Source: an uncultured Campylobacter sp.
GTDB lineage: Bacteria; Campylobacterota; Campylobacteria; Campylobacterales; Campylobacteraceae
DNA length: 25,117 bases
Assembly (NCBI RefSeq): GCF_937997595.1
Contig: NZ_CALKTS010000191.1
Coordinates: 1-25,117 of the forward strand
Direction: 5' to 3'
In this document: positions 1 through 8,410 of the stretch, one piece after another
Layout: each line of letters begins with the position of its first letter
How positions within the stretch are numbered: position 1 is the first letter of the stretch
Notes under the pieces: generated by a model
The model's database searches: none
What the model saw: only the letters and a program-made list of their open reading frames with translations
Told to the model about the DNA's origin: nothing
Program-made: the position numbers and the translations under genes

Positions 1-1512
1 ATAGGTAGGTAGGATATAGTATCCGTAGCAAGCCGGCGCGAATGCGATGATAAGACCCGGATCGATACCGATGGTAACGGCGAGCGGAACGAAGGTCGCA
101 ACGGCGGCCGCCTGGGAATTAAGAAATTTGCTGATTAGTAGCGAAACTACGATATAGGTCCATGGATAGGCCTTGACGACCTCGCCCAAAGACGCCTTAA
201 GCATCTCGATATGGGCGGTAAACATCGTCTCCGCCATCCATGAAATGCCATAGATCGCCACAAGCGCAACCATACCGCTGTGGAAAATTTCGTTTTTGGC
301 GATGCTGCCCGCTTTTATGCCCGAAGCAATCATCATAATGGAGGCCGCTAAAAGCATGAAAATTTGAATAGTAAGGACCATATTTAGGTTCGTAGTCTTT
401 TTCATAGTGTCTTTTACGACGATACTTGCATTTGCGATGCTTTCGCTCTTATCGCCTGCGGTGATGACGACGTTTCCGTCTTGGGCAACGATGCTTTGGG
501 TAAGCTTCTTATCTTTGTCGTAAATTTCGACGCTGTTAAATTTAGTAGCGTCTTTGGCTTTGGACTCTTTGACGTTTGAAATTACCTTGCCGCCCTCTAC
601 CGTGGAGACGACCTGGCCGTCTTTGATCGTGATGTTTTTGACGTCTTTTTTATCCACTACGATCTCTACGGATTTGCCCGGCGCGTTATTCGTCCATGCA
701 GGGCGGAACTGCTTGTAGTATCCTAAGACCGCAACCAACGCGATAGTGGCTAAAAATATCCACATACATACCCATTTGATGGTAGCTAGCTTCTGTCCAA
801 GCAGAGTAGTGCTTTCGCCGTAGATATATTTTTTCTGCTCTGGATCTTTGATCTTTTCTTGGAATTCAGGGTCTTTATCCAGATCTTTGCCTCTAAAGAT
901 CGACCACGTTCCGATTACGAGCATTCCGATAAAAGTAGAAGGGATGGTAAGTTTAAGTAGATCCAAATAGCTACTAAAGCCCTCGATATGCACGCCTTGA
1001 CCCAGTAAGATCGCGACCATCGAAACTCCCGCTACCGAAACGGGGCTAGCGATGATGGCAAGCTGAGATGAGATCGTAGATGCGGCCATCGGGCGCTCCG
1101 GGCGGACGTTGTTTTTAATCGCTACGTCGTAGATGATCGGAAGCAGCGTATAGACGGTGTGTCCCGTTCCGCATAAAATCGTGAGCGTCCACGCAACCAT
1201 AGGAGCGATGATACATATAAATTTAGGATGCTTTCTAAGAAGCTTCTCGGCAAGCTGAAGCATAACGTCAAGTCCACCCGTAGCCTGCAGCGTCGCACTC
1301 GCTACGACGACGGCCAGGATGGTAAGGATAACGTCAACGGCGGGCTTTCCGGGTTGAAGCTTAAAGCCGAATACCAAAATTACAAGTCCTATGCCGCCTA
1401 AAATTCCAAGGGCCATACCGCCCTTTTTAGCGCCGTAGAACAGACAACCAAGCACGATTATTAATTGAATAATGAACTGCTTGAATTCAGACAAACTCGT
1501 CAGAAACTCCAT
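1..1512 (-). CDS. Anaerobic C4-dicarboxylate transporter, DcuA/DcuB family (C-terminus beyond window)
   Basis: The reverse strand reads open for 504 codons from an ATG at 1512 to the window edge, with AGGAG just upstream. The N-terminus (MEFLTSLSEFKQFIIQL), the segments CGTGHTVYTLLPIIYDVAIK and RPMAASTISSQLAIIASPVS, and the terminal GYYILPTY are characteristic of the Dcu family. These inner-membrane proteins exchange fumarate, malate or aspartate for succinate during anaerobic respiration. About 45 more residues are expected beyond the edge. E. coli DcuB has about 446 residues, so this protein is roughly 100 longer. The extra length is a hydrophilic, lysine- and valine-rich insert at residues about 275-365, between the 'FRPAW' loop and the next membrane segment. 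It is transcribed divergently from the nos genes. The family call is secure, but DcuA versus DcuB cannot be decided by eye. Confidence 0.9.
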   Translation of the reverse strand, partial: MEFLTSLSEFKQFIIQLIIVLGCLFYGAKKGGMALGILGGIGLVILVFGFKLQPGKPAVDVILTILAVVVASATLQATGGLDVMLQLAEKLLRKHPKFICIIAPMVAWTLTILCGTGHTVYTLLPIIYDVAIKNNVRPERPMAASTISSQLAIIASPVSVAGVSMVAILLGQGVHIEGFSSYLDLLKLTIPSTFIGMLVIGTWSIFRGKDLDKDPEFQEKIKDPEQKKYIYGESTTLLGQKLATIKWVCMWIFLATIALVAVLGYYKQFRPAWTNNAPGKSVEIVVDKKDVKNITIKDGQVVSTVEGGKVISNVKESKAKDATKFNSVEIYDKDKKLTQSIVAQDGNVVITAGDKSESIANASIVVKDTMKKTTNLNMVLTIQIFMLLAASIMMIASGIKAGSIAKNEIFHSGMVALVAIYGISWMAETMFTAHIEMLKASLGEVVKAYPWTYIVVSLLISKFLNSQAAAVATFVPLAVTIGIDPGLIIAFAPACYGYYILPTY

Positions 1513-1549
1513 CGTTTCTCCTTCGTAAAAATTAAAACAAACTTTGGCG

Positions 1550-1555
1550 ATTATA
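1550..1555 (-). promoter_or_regulatory. Probable -10 element of the dcu gene
   Basis: The reverse strand has a perfect TATAAT about 38 bases upstream of the dcu ATG, preceded by T/A-rich sequence. This fits the sigma-70 promoters of Campylobacter and Helicobacter, which often have a good -10 and no clear -35. Confidence 0.55.
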
Positions 1556-1662
1556 CTAACTTTTTATTTAAATAAAATTAAAGGAGCGTTACGAATTGTA
1601 AAAATCTATCAAAATAAAAATTTACTGAAATTATAATTTTAAAGCAGAATTTATAGCGAAAT

Positions 1663-1681
1663 GTGAAAAATAAAATTTCAC
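1663..1681. promoter_or_regulatory. Inverted repeat GTGAAA-N7-TTTCAC between divergent dcu and nos genes
   Basis: A perfect 6-bp inverted repeat with a 7-bp AT spacer lies in the 294-bp divergent intergenic region. It sits about 110 bp upstream of the dcu -10 and 125-145 bp upstream of the first nos-region gene. The position suits an operator for a dimeric regulator. It matches neither the FNR consensus TTGAT-N4-ATCAA nor the TTAAC-N4-GTTAA motif known for NssR. Chance occurrence in AT-rich DNA cannot be excluded. Candidate -10 boxes for the nos side are TAGAAT at 1702-1707 and TTATAG at 1739-1744. Confidence 0.3.
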
Positions 1682-1806
1682 TTAGAGCTGTTTTTATATC
1701 ATAGAATTTCGCAACTTTTAAGAAAACTTAGAATTCCATTATAGCTCAAGCTTTAAACCGATTTTTAAGCCTTGGGGTGGTATCATTTTGCAAAGAGCGG
1801 ATTAAG

Positions 1807-2964
1807 ATGAATTTTATAAAATTTTGTATTGCCTTTTTGATTTGTTTATCGCAGATGGCAACAGCTGGTAGCTTTGATCTAAATGCCACGCTGCGTTTGG
1901 GCGCATTCGACGCAAGCTCGCACCGACTGCTTTTATGCGGCAGTGGCGGCGAGCTTAGGATGTTTGATACTGCTAAATGGGATGTGGAGTTCGCGCAAAA
2001 ATACAGCGATAACGAAATCACGGCTCTAAATTTAAAAAACGGCAAAATTTATCTAGCTTGGGGCGGAGCCGAAATCGCGGTACTAAACGACAGATTAAAG
2101 TTTTTACGCACGCTTAAGACGGGGCGTAGCGGCACAGCCCAAATAGATGCGATCTATGCCGCAAAAGACGCGATTTACGCGGTAGTGGATAAGAATCAAC
2201 TAATAAGATTAGACGAAGACCCTGATAACAGCGCGGATGGCGGCTACGCCTTGGGTGAAAATTCCACCGCGAACGGGCAATCTTTAAATAAAAATTCCGC
2301 CCCAGATGGGCTGCGCGGAATTTCGTTTCATTACGGCAGGATCAATGCCGTTAGCCTGGGCGCTAACGGACTTTGCGTCGCAAGCTGGAACGGCGTAGCC
2401 TGTTTTAGCGCAGATCTTTTTGCGATTAAATTTAGCGGCATCGATACAGCGCCTAATCGCGCCGCGCAGGGAGAGCTTGGTGGCGTGAAATTTAAAGATG
2501 CAGAATTTAATAGTACGAGAATCGTGCAAGGCTCCGAGCAAAACGAAACGAAAGTTGGCGGCGCAAAGAGCGCAGAATTTCAAAGCTCAGAATTCAAAGG
2601 CGCAAAATTTCAAGACGAGGGGCTTAAAACTCAAAGCGAAATTTCAGCCGAAGCTGGCGATAAAAATTTAAGCGGCTCTATCGCCACTGCGCTTGCAGAC
2701 TGCGACGGGACGCTGTTTGTGGGCGATATAGAGGGGAGCTTTATAAATTTAAAAAGCGGTGAGCGCAAAAGCGTGGGCTCTTGGATCAAATCCATCGTGT
2801 GCGTCCGCAGCACGCAGTTTATCGCTACTAAAGATAAAATTTACGAAAATCAAAAAGCAGGATTAAAGGAGGTTGTGGATTTAAAAAGCGAATTTTTAGC
2901 GATGTACGCAGACGGGGAAGCGATCCTCGTAGTCAGCAAATCAGGCAAAATTTTAAAATTCTAA
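1807..2964 (+). CDS. Exported beta-propeller-like (NapL/WD40-like) protein at the head of the nos operon
   Basis: The start is taken at the ATG at 1807 because it opens a clean signal peptide (about 20 residues, FIKFCIAFLICLSQMATAG), giving 385 residues. An in-frame GTG at 1777 would add charged residues before the signal. The mature protein consists of repeated short beta-strand units of the type 'NKIYLAWGG', 'DAIYAVVDKNQLIRL', 'GLCVASWNGVACF' and 'GTLFVGDIEGS'. These resemble degenerate WD40/propeller blades like those in the NapL proteins of epsilonproteobacterial nitrate reductase clusters. Two low-complexity inserts interrupt the blades, one of ENS/KNSA type near residues 145-165 and one rich in EFxxxxF near 235-285. 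The stop lies 12 nt before nosZ, so co-transcription is likely. A role in NosZ maturation or electron flow is inferred from position only. Confidence 0.6.
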   Translation: MNFIKFCIAFLICLSQMATAGSFDLNATLRLGAFDASSHRLLLCGSGGELRMFDTAKWDVEFAQKYSDNEITALNLKNGKIYLAWGGAEIAVLNDRLKFLRTLKTGRSGTAQIDAIYAAKDAIYAVVDKNQLIRLDEDPDNSADGGYALGENSTANGQSLNKNSAPDGLRGISFHYGRINAVSLGANGLCVASWNGVACFSADLFAIKFSGIDTAPNRAAQGELGGVKFKDAEFNSTRIVQGSEQNETKVGGAKSAEFQSSEFKGAKFQDEGLKTQSEISAEAGDKNLSGSIATALADCDGTLFVGDIEGSFINLKSGERKSVGSWIKSIVCVRSTQFIATKDKIYENQKAGLKEVVDLKSEFLAMYADGEAILVVSKSGKILKF

Positions 2965-2976
2965 GAAAGGATTAGT

Positions 2977-5568
2977 ATGTTAAAAAGTTTCAAACCCGTG
3001 CTTTTGGGCTCGGTTTTGTTCGCCGCAAGCGCCCTGTGTGCCGCGGATAGCGACCTAGAGCGCGTGATGAAAGAACGAAATTTAAGCGAAAAAGACGTTT
3101 TGGCGGCGGCTAAGACCTATCAGCCGACCGGTAGGAAGGACGATTATATGGTCTTCTCTTCCGGCGGTCAAAGCGGACAGGTGATCGTTTACGGCGTGCC
3201 GTCGATGAGGATCTACAAATATATCGGCGTATTTACCCCGGAGCCTTGGCAGGGATACGGCTTTGACGAGGAGAGCAAGGCGGTCTTAAGATCGGGCTCT
3301 ATTAACGGCAAAGAGATCAACTGGGGTGATACTCACCATCCAAATTTCAGCGAAAAAAACGGCGAGTATGTGGGCGATTATCTCTTTATTAACGATAAGG
3401 CGAACCCAAGAATCGCGGTTATAAATTTATCCGATTTCGAGACTACTCAAATAGTCGTAAATCCCGTAATCAAAAGCGATCACGGCGGCTCTTTCGTAAC
3501 GCCTAATACCGAATACGTCATCGAAACCAGCCAATACGCAGCCCCTTTTGATAACGACTGGCACCCGATCGAGGAGTATCAGGCGGTTTATCGCGGTGCG
3601 GTAACGCTATGGAAATTTGACTACGACAAAGGCAAAATCGACGTAAATAAATCCTTTTCTCTAGAGCTTCCTCCATATATGCAAGATCTAAGTGACGCAG
3701 GTAAGGGCGAGAGCTTTGGCTGGGCGTTTACCAACAGCTTTAACTCCGAAATGTACACGGGCGGCATCGAAAAGGGTCTGCCTCCGATGGAAGCCGGTAT
3801 GAGCCGCAACGATACCGACTACTTGCACGTTTACAACTGGCAAATTCTAGAAAAACTTGCTCAAGATAGCAAAAACTATAAGGTCGTAAACGGACACAGA
3901 ATCGTTACGATAGACGCCGCTGTAAAAGCGGGAGCGCTATTTTTGATCCCTGAAGCTAAATCCCCTCATGGCGTGGACGTTAGCCCGGACGGTCGCTATA
4001 TTATCATCGGCGGCAAACTAGATACCCACGCTAGCGTTTATGATTTCAAAAAGATCAAAGAGCTAATTGATAAAAAAGAATATGCAGGCAAAGATCCGTA
4101 CGGAATTCCGATCCTAGATATGCAAAAGACGCTTCACGGACAAGCAGAGCTTGGTCTTGGACCTTTGCATAACACCTTCGATTCGCAAGATGGCGTAATC
4201 TATACATCGCTTTACGTTGATAGCCAGATCGTAAAATGGAACTACAAAACGCTAAAGGTTTTAGATAGGATCAACGTCCACTACAATATCGGCCACCTCG
4301 ATTCTATGGAGGGCAAATCCTCAAAGCCTGTCGGCAAATACGTAATCGCGTTGGATAAGCTTTCGATCGATAGATTTAATCCTATCGGACCGCTTCATCC
4401 GCAAAATCACCAGTTGATCGACATTACAGGACCTAAAATGGAGATGCTTTACGATCTTCCTATCGGTCTTGGCGAGCCGCACGACGTAGTTTCTATCGCA
4501 GCTAGCAAGCTTCATACGAAACCTACCTATACTATGGGAACAAACTCTCGCACTGGTAAGCAGCACCCTGCTATGACGCTAGCAGGTCAGGAGCGCATCG
4601 AGCGCGACGGCAAAAACGTAAAAGTCTATGCTACAGCGATCCGCAGCCATATTAATCCTGAGCACATCGAGGTTAATAAGGACGATAACGTAACGATCTA
4701 TATGACAAATTTAGAGCGTGCCGAGGACGAAACTCACGGCTTTACGGTTGATGATTATGATCTGCATATGTCGCTTGAGCCGGGTAAGACTGCGAGCGTA
4801 AATTTCATCGCAGATAAAGAGGGCGTATTTCCTTTCTACTGCACGGAATTCTGCTCTGCGTTGCACCTTGAGATGTTTGGATATCTATATGTAAAAGATC
4901 CGAATAAAAAATACACTTCAGCTAAAGCTTCTATGCTAAAAGCTCTTAGCCCAGAAGCTCTAAAAGCCGAATACGACAAGGTAGTAGCTACAAATAAAGC
5001 CACCGACGACGTTATTCAATCAGTCGTTAAATTCTTAAAAGAGAAAAACTACGAGAAATATCCTAAGGTCAAGGCTTTAGTCGATGATGCGCTGGATCAA
5101 TACGGCAAAATTCCTGAAACCAAAGCCAAGGCAGACGCCGCGGTAAAAGCAGGCGATATGAACGGCGCGATACTTTGGGAAGGTCAAGTTTGGCAGTACC
5201 TAGTAAAAACCGCAGATGTCGGACTTCGCGCTAAAAATAATCTAATCCGCGAGCTCTCCACTCCTATGAGCGAGGCTGCGTCTAACGGCGAGAAAGCCTA
5301 TCTGCGCGGAGGCTGCAACGGTTGTCACGTCATCGGTCAAGTAAGCTCGGGTCCTGATCTAACAGGTGTCCTACTCCGCCATGAAAACGGCGAAAAATGG
5401 GTAGCCGATTTCATCAAAGACCCTGCTAAATTCTACGAAGACGACTACGTTAAGGCAATGATAAATTACTTCAACCTTCGCATGCCAAATCAGCATATGA
5501 AAGACGAAGAGATCAAAGATATCATCGAATACCTAAAATGGGTCGATGAGAACGCGGGTCTTAATTAG
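2977..5568 (+). CDS. nosZ: Cytochrome c-type nitrous oxide reductase NosZ
   Basis: This periplasmic enzyme reduces N2O to N2. Its 863 residues begin with a Sec-type signal peptide (cleavage near residue 22) rather than the twin-arginine signal of classical NosZ, which fits the c-Nos clade. All seven expected CuZ histidines can be placed: H120 and H121 (DTHHPNF), H169, H331, H398 (GPLHNTF), H440 and H502 (EPHD). The CuA site is complete, with H587, C622, E624, C626, H630 and M633. A C-terminal extension carries one haem c motif CNGCH at 780-784 with a likely distal Met at 836 (LRMPNQ), as in Wolinella succinogenes. The gene follows the propeller-like gene by 12 nt and is separated from nosB by a strong hairpin. 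No key residue is missing. Confidence 0.98.
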   Translation: MLKSFKPVLLGSVLFAASALCAADSDLERVMKERNLSEKDVLAAAKTYQPTGRKDDYMVFSSGGQSGQVIVYGVPSMRIYKYIGVFTPEPWQGYGFDEESKAVLRSGSINGKEINWGDTHHPNFSEKNGEYVGDYLFINDKANPRIAVINLSDFETTQIVVNPVIKSDHGGSFVTPNTEYVIETSQYAAPFDNDWHPIEEYQAVYRGAVTLWKFDYDKGKIDVNKSFSLELPPYMQDLSDAGKGESFGWAFTNSFNSEMYTGGIEKGLPPMEAGMSRNDTDYLHVYNWQILEKLAQDSKNYKVVNGHRIVTIDAAVKAGALFLIPEAKSPHGVDVSPDGRYIIIGGKLDTHASVYDFKKIKELIDKKEYAGKDPYGIPILDMQKTLHGQAELGLGPLHNTFDSQDGVIYTSLYVDSQIVKWNYKTLKVLDRINVHYNIGHLDSMEGKSSKPVGKYVIALDKLSIDRFNPIGPLHPQNHQLIDITGPKMEMLYDLPIGLGEPHDVVSIAASKLHTKPTYTMGTNSRTGKQHPAMTLAGQERIERDGKNVKVYATAIRSHINPEHIEVNKDDNVTIYMTNLERAEDETHGFTVDDYDLHMSLEPGKTASVNFIADKEGVFPFYCTEFCSALHLEMFGYLYVKDPNKKYTSAKASMLKALSPEALKAEYDKVVATNKATDDVIQSVVKFLKEKNYEKYPKVKALVDDALDQYGKIPETKAKADAAVKAGDMNGAILWEGQVWQYLVKTADVGLRAKNNLIRELSTPMSEAASNGEKAYLRGGCNGCHVIGQVSSGPDLTGVLLRHENGEKWVADFIKDPAKFYEDDYVKAMINYFNLRMPNQHMKDEEIKDIIEYLKWVDENAGLN

Positions 5569-5574
5569 CCACAC

Positions 5575-5594
5575 TCTCCCCCGCAAGGGGGAGA
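5575..5594 (+). promoter_or_regulatory. Hairpin in the nosZ-nosB spacer
   Basis: An 8-bp perfect stem (TCTCCCCC / GGGGGAGA) closes a GCAA tetraloop directly after the nosZ stop. It is followed by ATTTAAAGG, which contains the nosB ribosome site, and not by a T-run. It is therefore more likely a 3' mRNA stabiliser or partial attenuator that keeps nosZ transcript above the accessory genes than a full terminator. That role is inferred from structure. Confidence 0.6.
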
Positions 5595-5610
5595 ATTTAA
5601 AGGAGATGAA

Positions 5611-6387
5611 ATGCCAAAGTATAAAATTTACGCGATTTTAGCGCTGCTTATTATGACGGTCGCTTTTACCATCCCTACGCTCGGATTTTTTAAAGTCCAA
5701 GGCAAAATCGTATCGGGGCAGGTTAGCAGCGTCTCGCAGCTGCCCGCATACTCCTCACCGATATGGAATTTTTATACAAAAGCATCGTATAAAAATCACC
5801 TAATTCCTAGTGATGTTAAAAATGATCTAGGCGCGATGCTGGAGCATAAATTTGAAGTGGGGGTCCCTAGCATACCAGTGTGGAAAATTTCACTCGAAGC
5901 GCCGAACTATCCAAAAGAGGCTTTCCCCGATGGAATTCCACTTTACGTCCACGTAGACGGCTTTAGCGGCGATGTCGGCGAGATGAATACCCTAAACCAC
6001 TATATCGGCATGTATCCCGTCTGGCGCGGCGGCACGCTCGAGCACTCGCTATCGCCGTATTATCTCATAATCGCTACGATCGGTATGCTTGCGTTTTTGT
6101 ACTATGATGGCAAGGGGCAGACTCTGCTTATGATCCTGCCGATCATTGCGCCGCTTATCTTCATCGGCTGCTACGTGGGTTGGCTGTATTGGTTCGGGCA
6201 TAACCTGCAAGACTGGGGCGCGTTTAAAATAAAGCCTTTTATGCCTACAGCATTTGGCGACGGCAGCGTAGCGCATTTTACTACCCATTCATATCCGGCT
6301 CTTGGCTTTTGGCTGATGCTGGCCCTGTCGCTGCTATCGGCGTTAGCTCTACTATCTAAGAAAAAATTCCTACGAGAGCATAGATGA
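5611..6387 (+). CDS. nosB: NosB, membrane protein of c-type nos clusters
   Basis: The protein has 258 residues. One membrane helix lies near the N-terminus (about 6-27), followed by a soluble section of about 120 residues with the segment HVDGFSGDVGEMNTLNHYIG (114-133). Three further helices follow (about 148-165, 171-195 and 228-248). NosB is found with nosZ in Wolinella-type clusters. It is an inner-membrane protein whose biochemical role is not established. AAAGGAG lies just before the ATG. The stop overlaps the nosD start by 4 bases (ATGA), so translation is probably coupled. The assignment rests on position between nosZ and nosD and on the topology. Confidence 0.85.
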   Translation: MPKYKIYAILALLIMTVAFTIPTLGFFKVQGKIVSGQVSSVSQLPAYSSPIWNFYTKASYKNHLIPSDVKNDLGAMLEHKFEVGVPSIPVWKISLEAPNYPKEAFPDGIPLYVHVDGFSGDVGEMNTLNHYIGMYPVWRGGTLEHSLSPYYLIIATIGMLAFLYYDGKGQTLLMILPIIAPLIFIGCYVGWLYWFGHNLQDWGAFKIKPFMPTAFGDGSVAHFTTHSYPALGFWLMLALSLLSALALLSKKKFLREHR

Positions 6388-7589
6388 GGCTTTTGCTTCT
6401 AGCATTCTCGCTCGCGCTAAGCTTAGGCGCGGGCGAGCTTCAAGACGCGATCGATAGCGCAAAAGCGGGCGATATTATCGAACTAGCCACAGGCGAGTAC
6501 CACGGCAATATTTTAATCGATAAACCCCTTACTATCGACGGACTAGACCGCTCCGCCGTGATCATAGGCGATCGCAACGGAACGGTCATCCGCGTCCGCT
6601 CTCCGCATGTTACAATCAAGAATTTAACAATTCAAAACGGAGGCTTCGAACATCTTAGCGAGGATGCAGGGATCAACGTAAGCGACGTAAACAGCGTAAT
6701 CATAAAAAATAATCTCATCAAAGACGTGCTCTACGGCGTCGTGCTAAGCAAGGCAAACGACGTAACGATCGAGGGCAACGAAATTTCAAGCAATACCTAC
6801 CGCACGAGTTTCAAAGGTGATGGCATCAAGCTTTGGTACTCCAATGCCAATAAAATTTTAAATAACGACGTCCATAACGTCCGCGACACCGTTTTTTACT
6901 TCTCAAACGGTAATCTCGTCGCAGGCAATAAAGGCCACAACTGCCGTTATTCATTGCACTTTATGAACTCCGGGCATAACGTCGTGGAGGATAACTACTA
7001 CGACGGCAATAGCGTGGGATTATTTTTTATGTTTTCAAGCGATAATATCGCCAGACGTAACGTCGTGCGCAACGCAGACGGCGCTTACGGCGTAGGCATA
7101 GGTATGAAGGATAGCTCAAATTTTACGATCACCGACAATAAAGTCATCTACAACGCCCGCGGATTTTATCTGGATCAATCCCCCTACCAGCCGGGCTCAC
7201 TTAACGTTTTTGAAAACAACGATATCGAATACAACAGCATCGGCGTGCAATTCCACGCCACGCAGCTAAAAAGCGTATTTAAAAACAATAAATTTAAAGG
7301 CAATATGGAGATCGTGCTAAACGATACGCCCCAATCCAAGCTCTTACAAAACGAATGGAGTGGCAACTACTTCGACGATTACGACGGATTTGACCGCGAC
7401 GGCGACGGTTACGGCGACGTGAGTTACGCAGCATACGCCTACGCAGATAGGCTTTGGGCGCATAAGCCTAGCGTGCGATTTTTTTACGGCTCCAGCGGGA
7501 TCGCGCTTTTAAATTTCATCTCCAAGCTCGCTCCGTTTTCAGAGCCTGAGCTACTGCTAAAAGATCCAAAACCTAGGATGAGGCAATGA
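6384..7589 (+). CDS. nosD: NosD, periplasmic copper-centre maturation protein
   Basis: The protein has 401 residues with a signal peptide (MRLLLLAFSLALSLGAGE). It then shows the repeating beta-helix pattern of PbH1/NosD proteins, with units such as 'VIIKNNLIKDV', 'VTIEGNEISSN', 'FTITDNKVIYN' and 'NVFENNDIEYN' spread over residues about 50-320. NosD works in the periplasm with the NosFY ABC transporter to assemble the CuZ cluster of NosZ. It overlaps nosB and nosG by 4 bases each, consistent with a tightly coupled operon. No deviation from the family is evident. Confidence 0.95.
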   Translation: MRLLLLAFSLALSLGAGELQDAIDSAKAGDIIELATGEYHGNILIDKPLTIDGLDRSAVIIGDRNGTVIRVRSPHVTIKNLTIQNGGFEHLSEDAGINVSDVNSVIIKNNLIKDVLYGVVLSKANDVTIEGNEISSNTYRTSFKGDGIKLWYSNANKILNNDVHNVRDTVFYFSNGNLVAGNKGHNCRYSLHFMNSGHNVVEDNYYDGNSVGLFFMFSSDNIARRNVVRNADGAYGVGIGMKDSSNFTITDNKVIYNARGFYLDQSPYQPGSLNVFENNDIEYNSIGVQFHATQLKSVFKNNKFKGNMEIVLNDTPQSKLLQNEWSGNYFDDYDGFDRDGDGYGDVSYAAYAYADRLWAHKPSVRFFYGSSGIALLNFISKLAPFSEPELLLKDPKPRMRQ

Positions 7590-8410
7590 TAAAGAATAGA
7601 CGCGAAGCGATAAAACTACTCGGCGGAGCGCTCGGAGTACTCGGGGCAGCGAACTTATTTGCGGATGAGAATTCCACAAATTCCGTAAATTTTACGGGCG
7701 GCGAAGCGCAGAATTCCGGCGCGTCAAATTCCGTAAATTCTGCGGGGCAAAATTCCGCGCCGAATTCCATAAAACAAAATTCTGCGGAAAATTCTAGTGG
7801 GAGTTCCGCCTCTTTATATCTGCGCCCGCCCGGAGCGCTAGCGGAACGAGGCTTCCGCTCTAGCTGTATCAAGTGCGGTCAATGCGTGCAGGTCTGCCCC
7901 TATCACAGCATCTATCTGCTCGATATTACGCATCTTTTTGATATCGGTACTCCGGTCATCGATGCCAAAGAGCGAGGCTGCTATCTTTGTGGCGCGCTTC
8001 CTTGCGTGCTCGCCTGTCCAAGCGGCGCGCTTAGCCACGAGACGAACGAGCCTAAAAAGGTCAAAATGGGCATCGCTGTGATTGAAAATTTAGATGCCTG
8101 TTTGGCGTATCGCGGACAGGTTTTAAAATCTAGCGATCTGCGCCTAAAGCCCGCCAAGACCGAGCAAGAGCGCGAGCTAAACTCAGCGCTGGCGGCAAAA
8201 GAGGGCAAGCCCTGCGATCTATGCGCGTCGCTATGTCCTTACCCGCAGCCGCTCGATGCCATTGCGATGATAGAAGCAGGCAAGCATTTCGCTCCGCAGA
8301 TCCGCAGCGCTTGCGTCGGCTGCGGCGCGTGCGCAGAGCTCTGCCCGGCGCGTATCATCGAGATAATCCCGCGGGCGGATTACAAATCAATCTATGAAGG
8401 AAAACAATGA
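7586..8410 (+). CDS. nosG: NosG, polyferredoxin of the quinol-oxidising NosGH module
   Basis: This NapG/MauM-type protein has 274 residues and four cysteine groups for [4Fe-4S] clusters. They are C94xxC97xxC100xxxC104, C132xxC135 to C140xxxC144, C210xxC213xxxC217, and C243xxC246xxC249xxxC253. The N-terminus (NRREAIKLLGGALG) resembles a twin-arginine signal, fitting an exported protein facing the periplasm. With NosH it should pass electrons from menaquinol to the NosC cytochromes. Between the signal and the first cluster there is a tract of about 45 residues with repeated Asn-Ser-(Ala/Val) units (residues 29-71). This is not part of the family fold and is shared in style with NosC1, the second NosL and CooS here. 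It overlaps nosD and nosC1 by 4 bases each. Confidence 0.93.
   Translation: MIKNRREAIKLLGGALGVLGAANLFADENSTNSVNFTGGEAQNSGASNSVNSAGQNSAPNSIKQNSAENSSGSSASLYLRPPGALAERGFRSSCIKCGQCVQVCPYHSIYLLDITHLFDIGTPVIDAKERGCYLCGALPCVLACPSGALSHETNEPKKVKMGIAVIENLDACLAYRGQVLKSSDLRLKPAKTEQERELNSALAAKEGKPCDLCASLCPYPQPLDAIAMIEAGKHFAPQIRSACVGCGACAELCPARIIEIIPRADYKSIYEGKQ

Noticed and set aside
1777..1806. Upstream GTG start for the propeller-like gene
   Set aside because: It would put ten residues including charged ones before a clean signal peptide that begins at the ATG at 1807.
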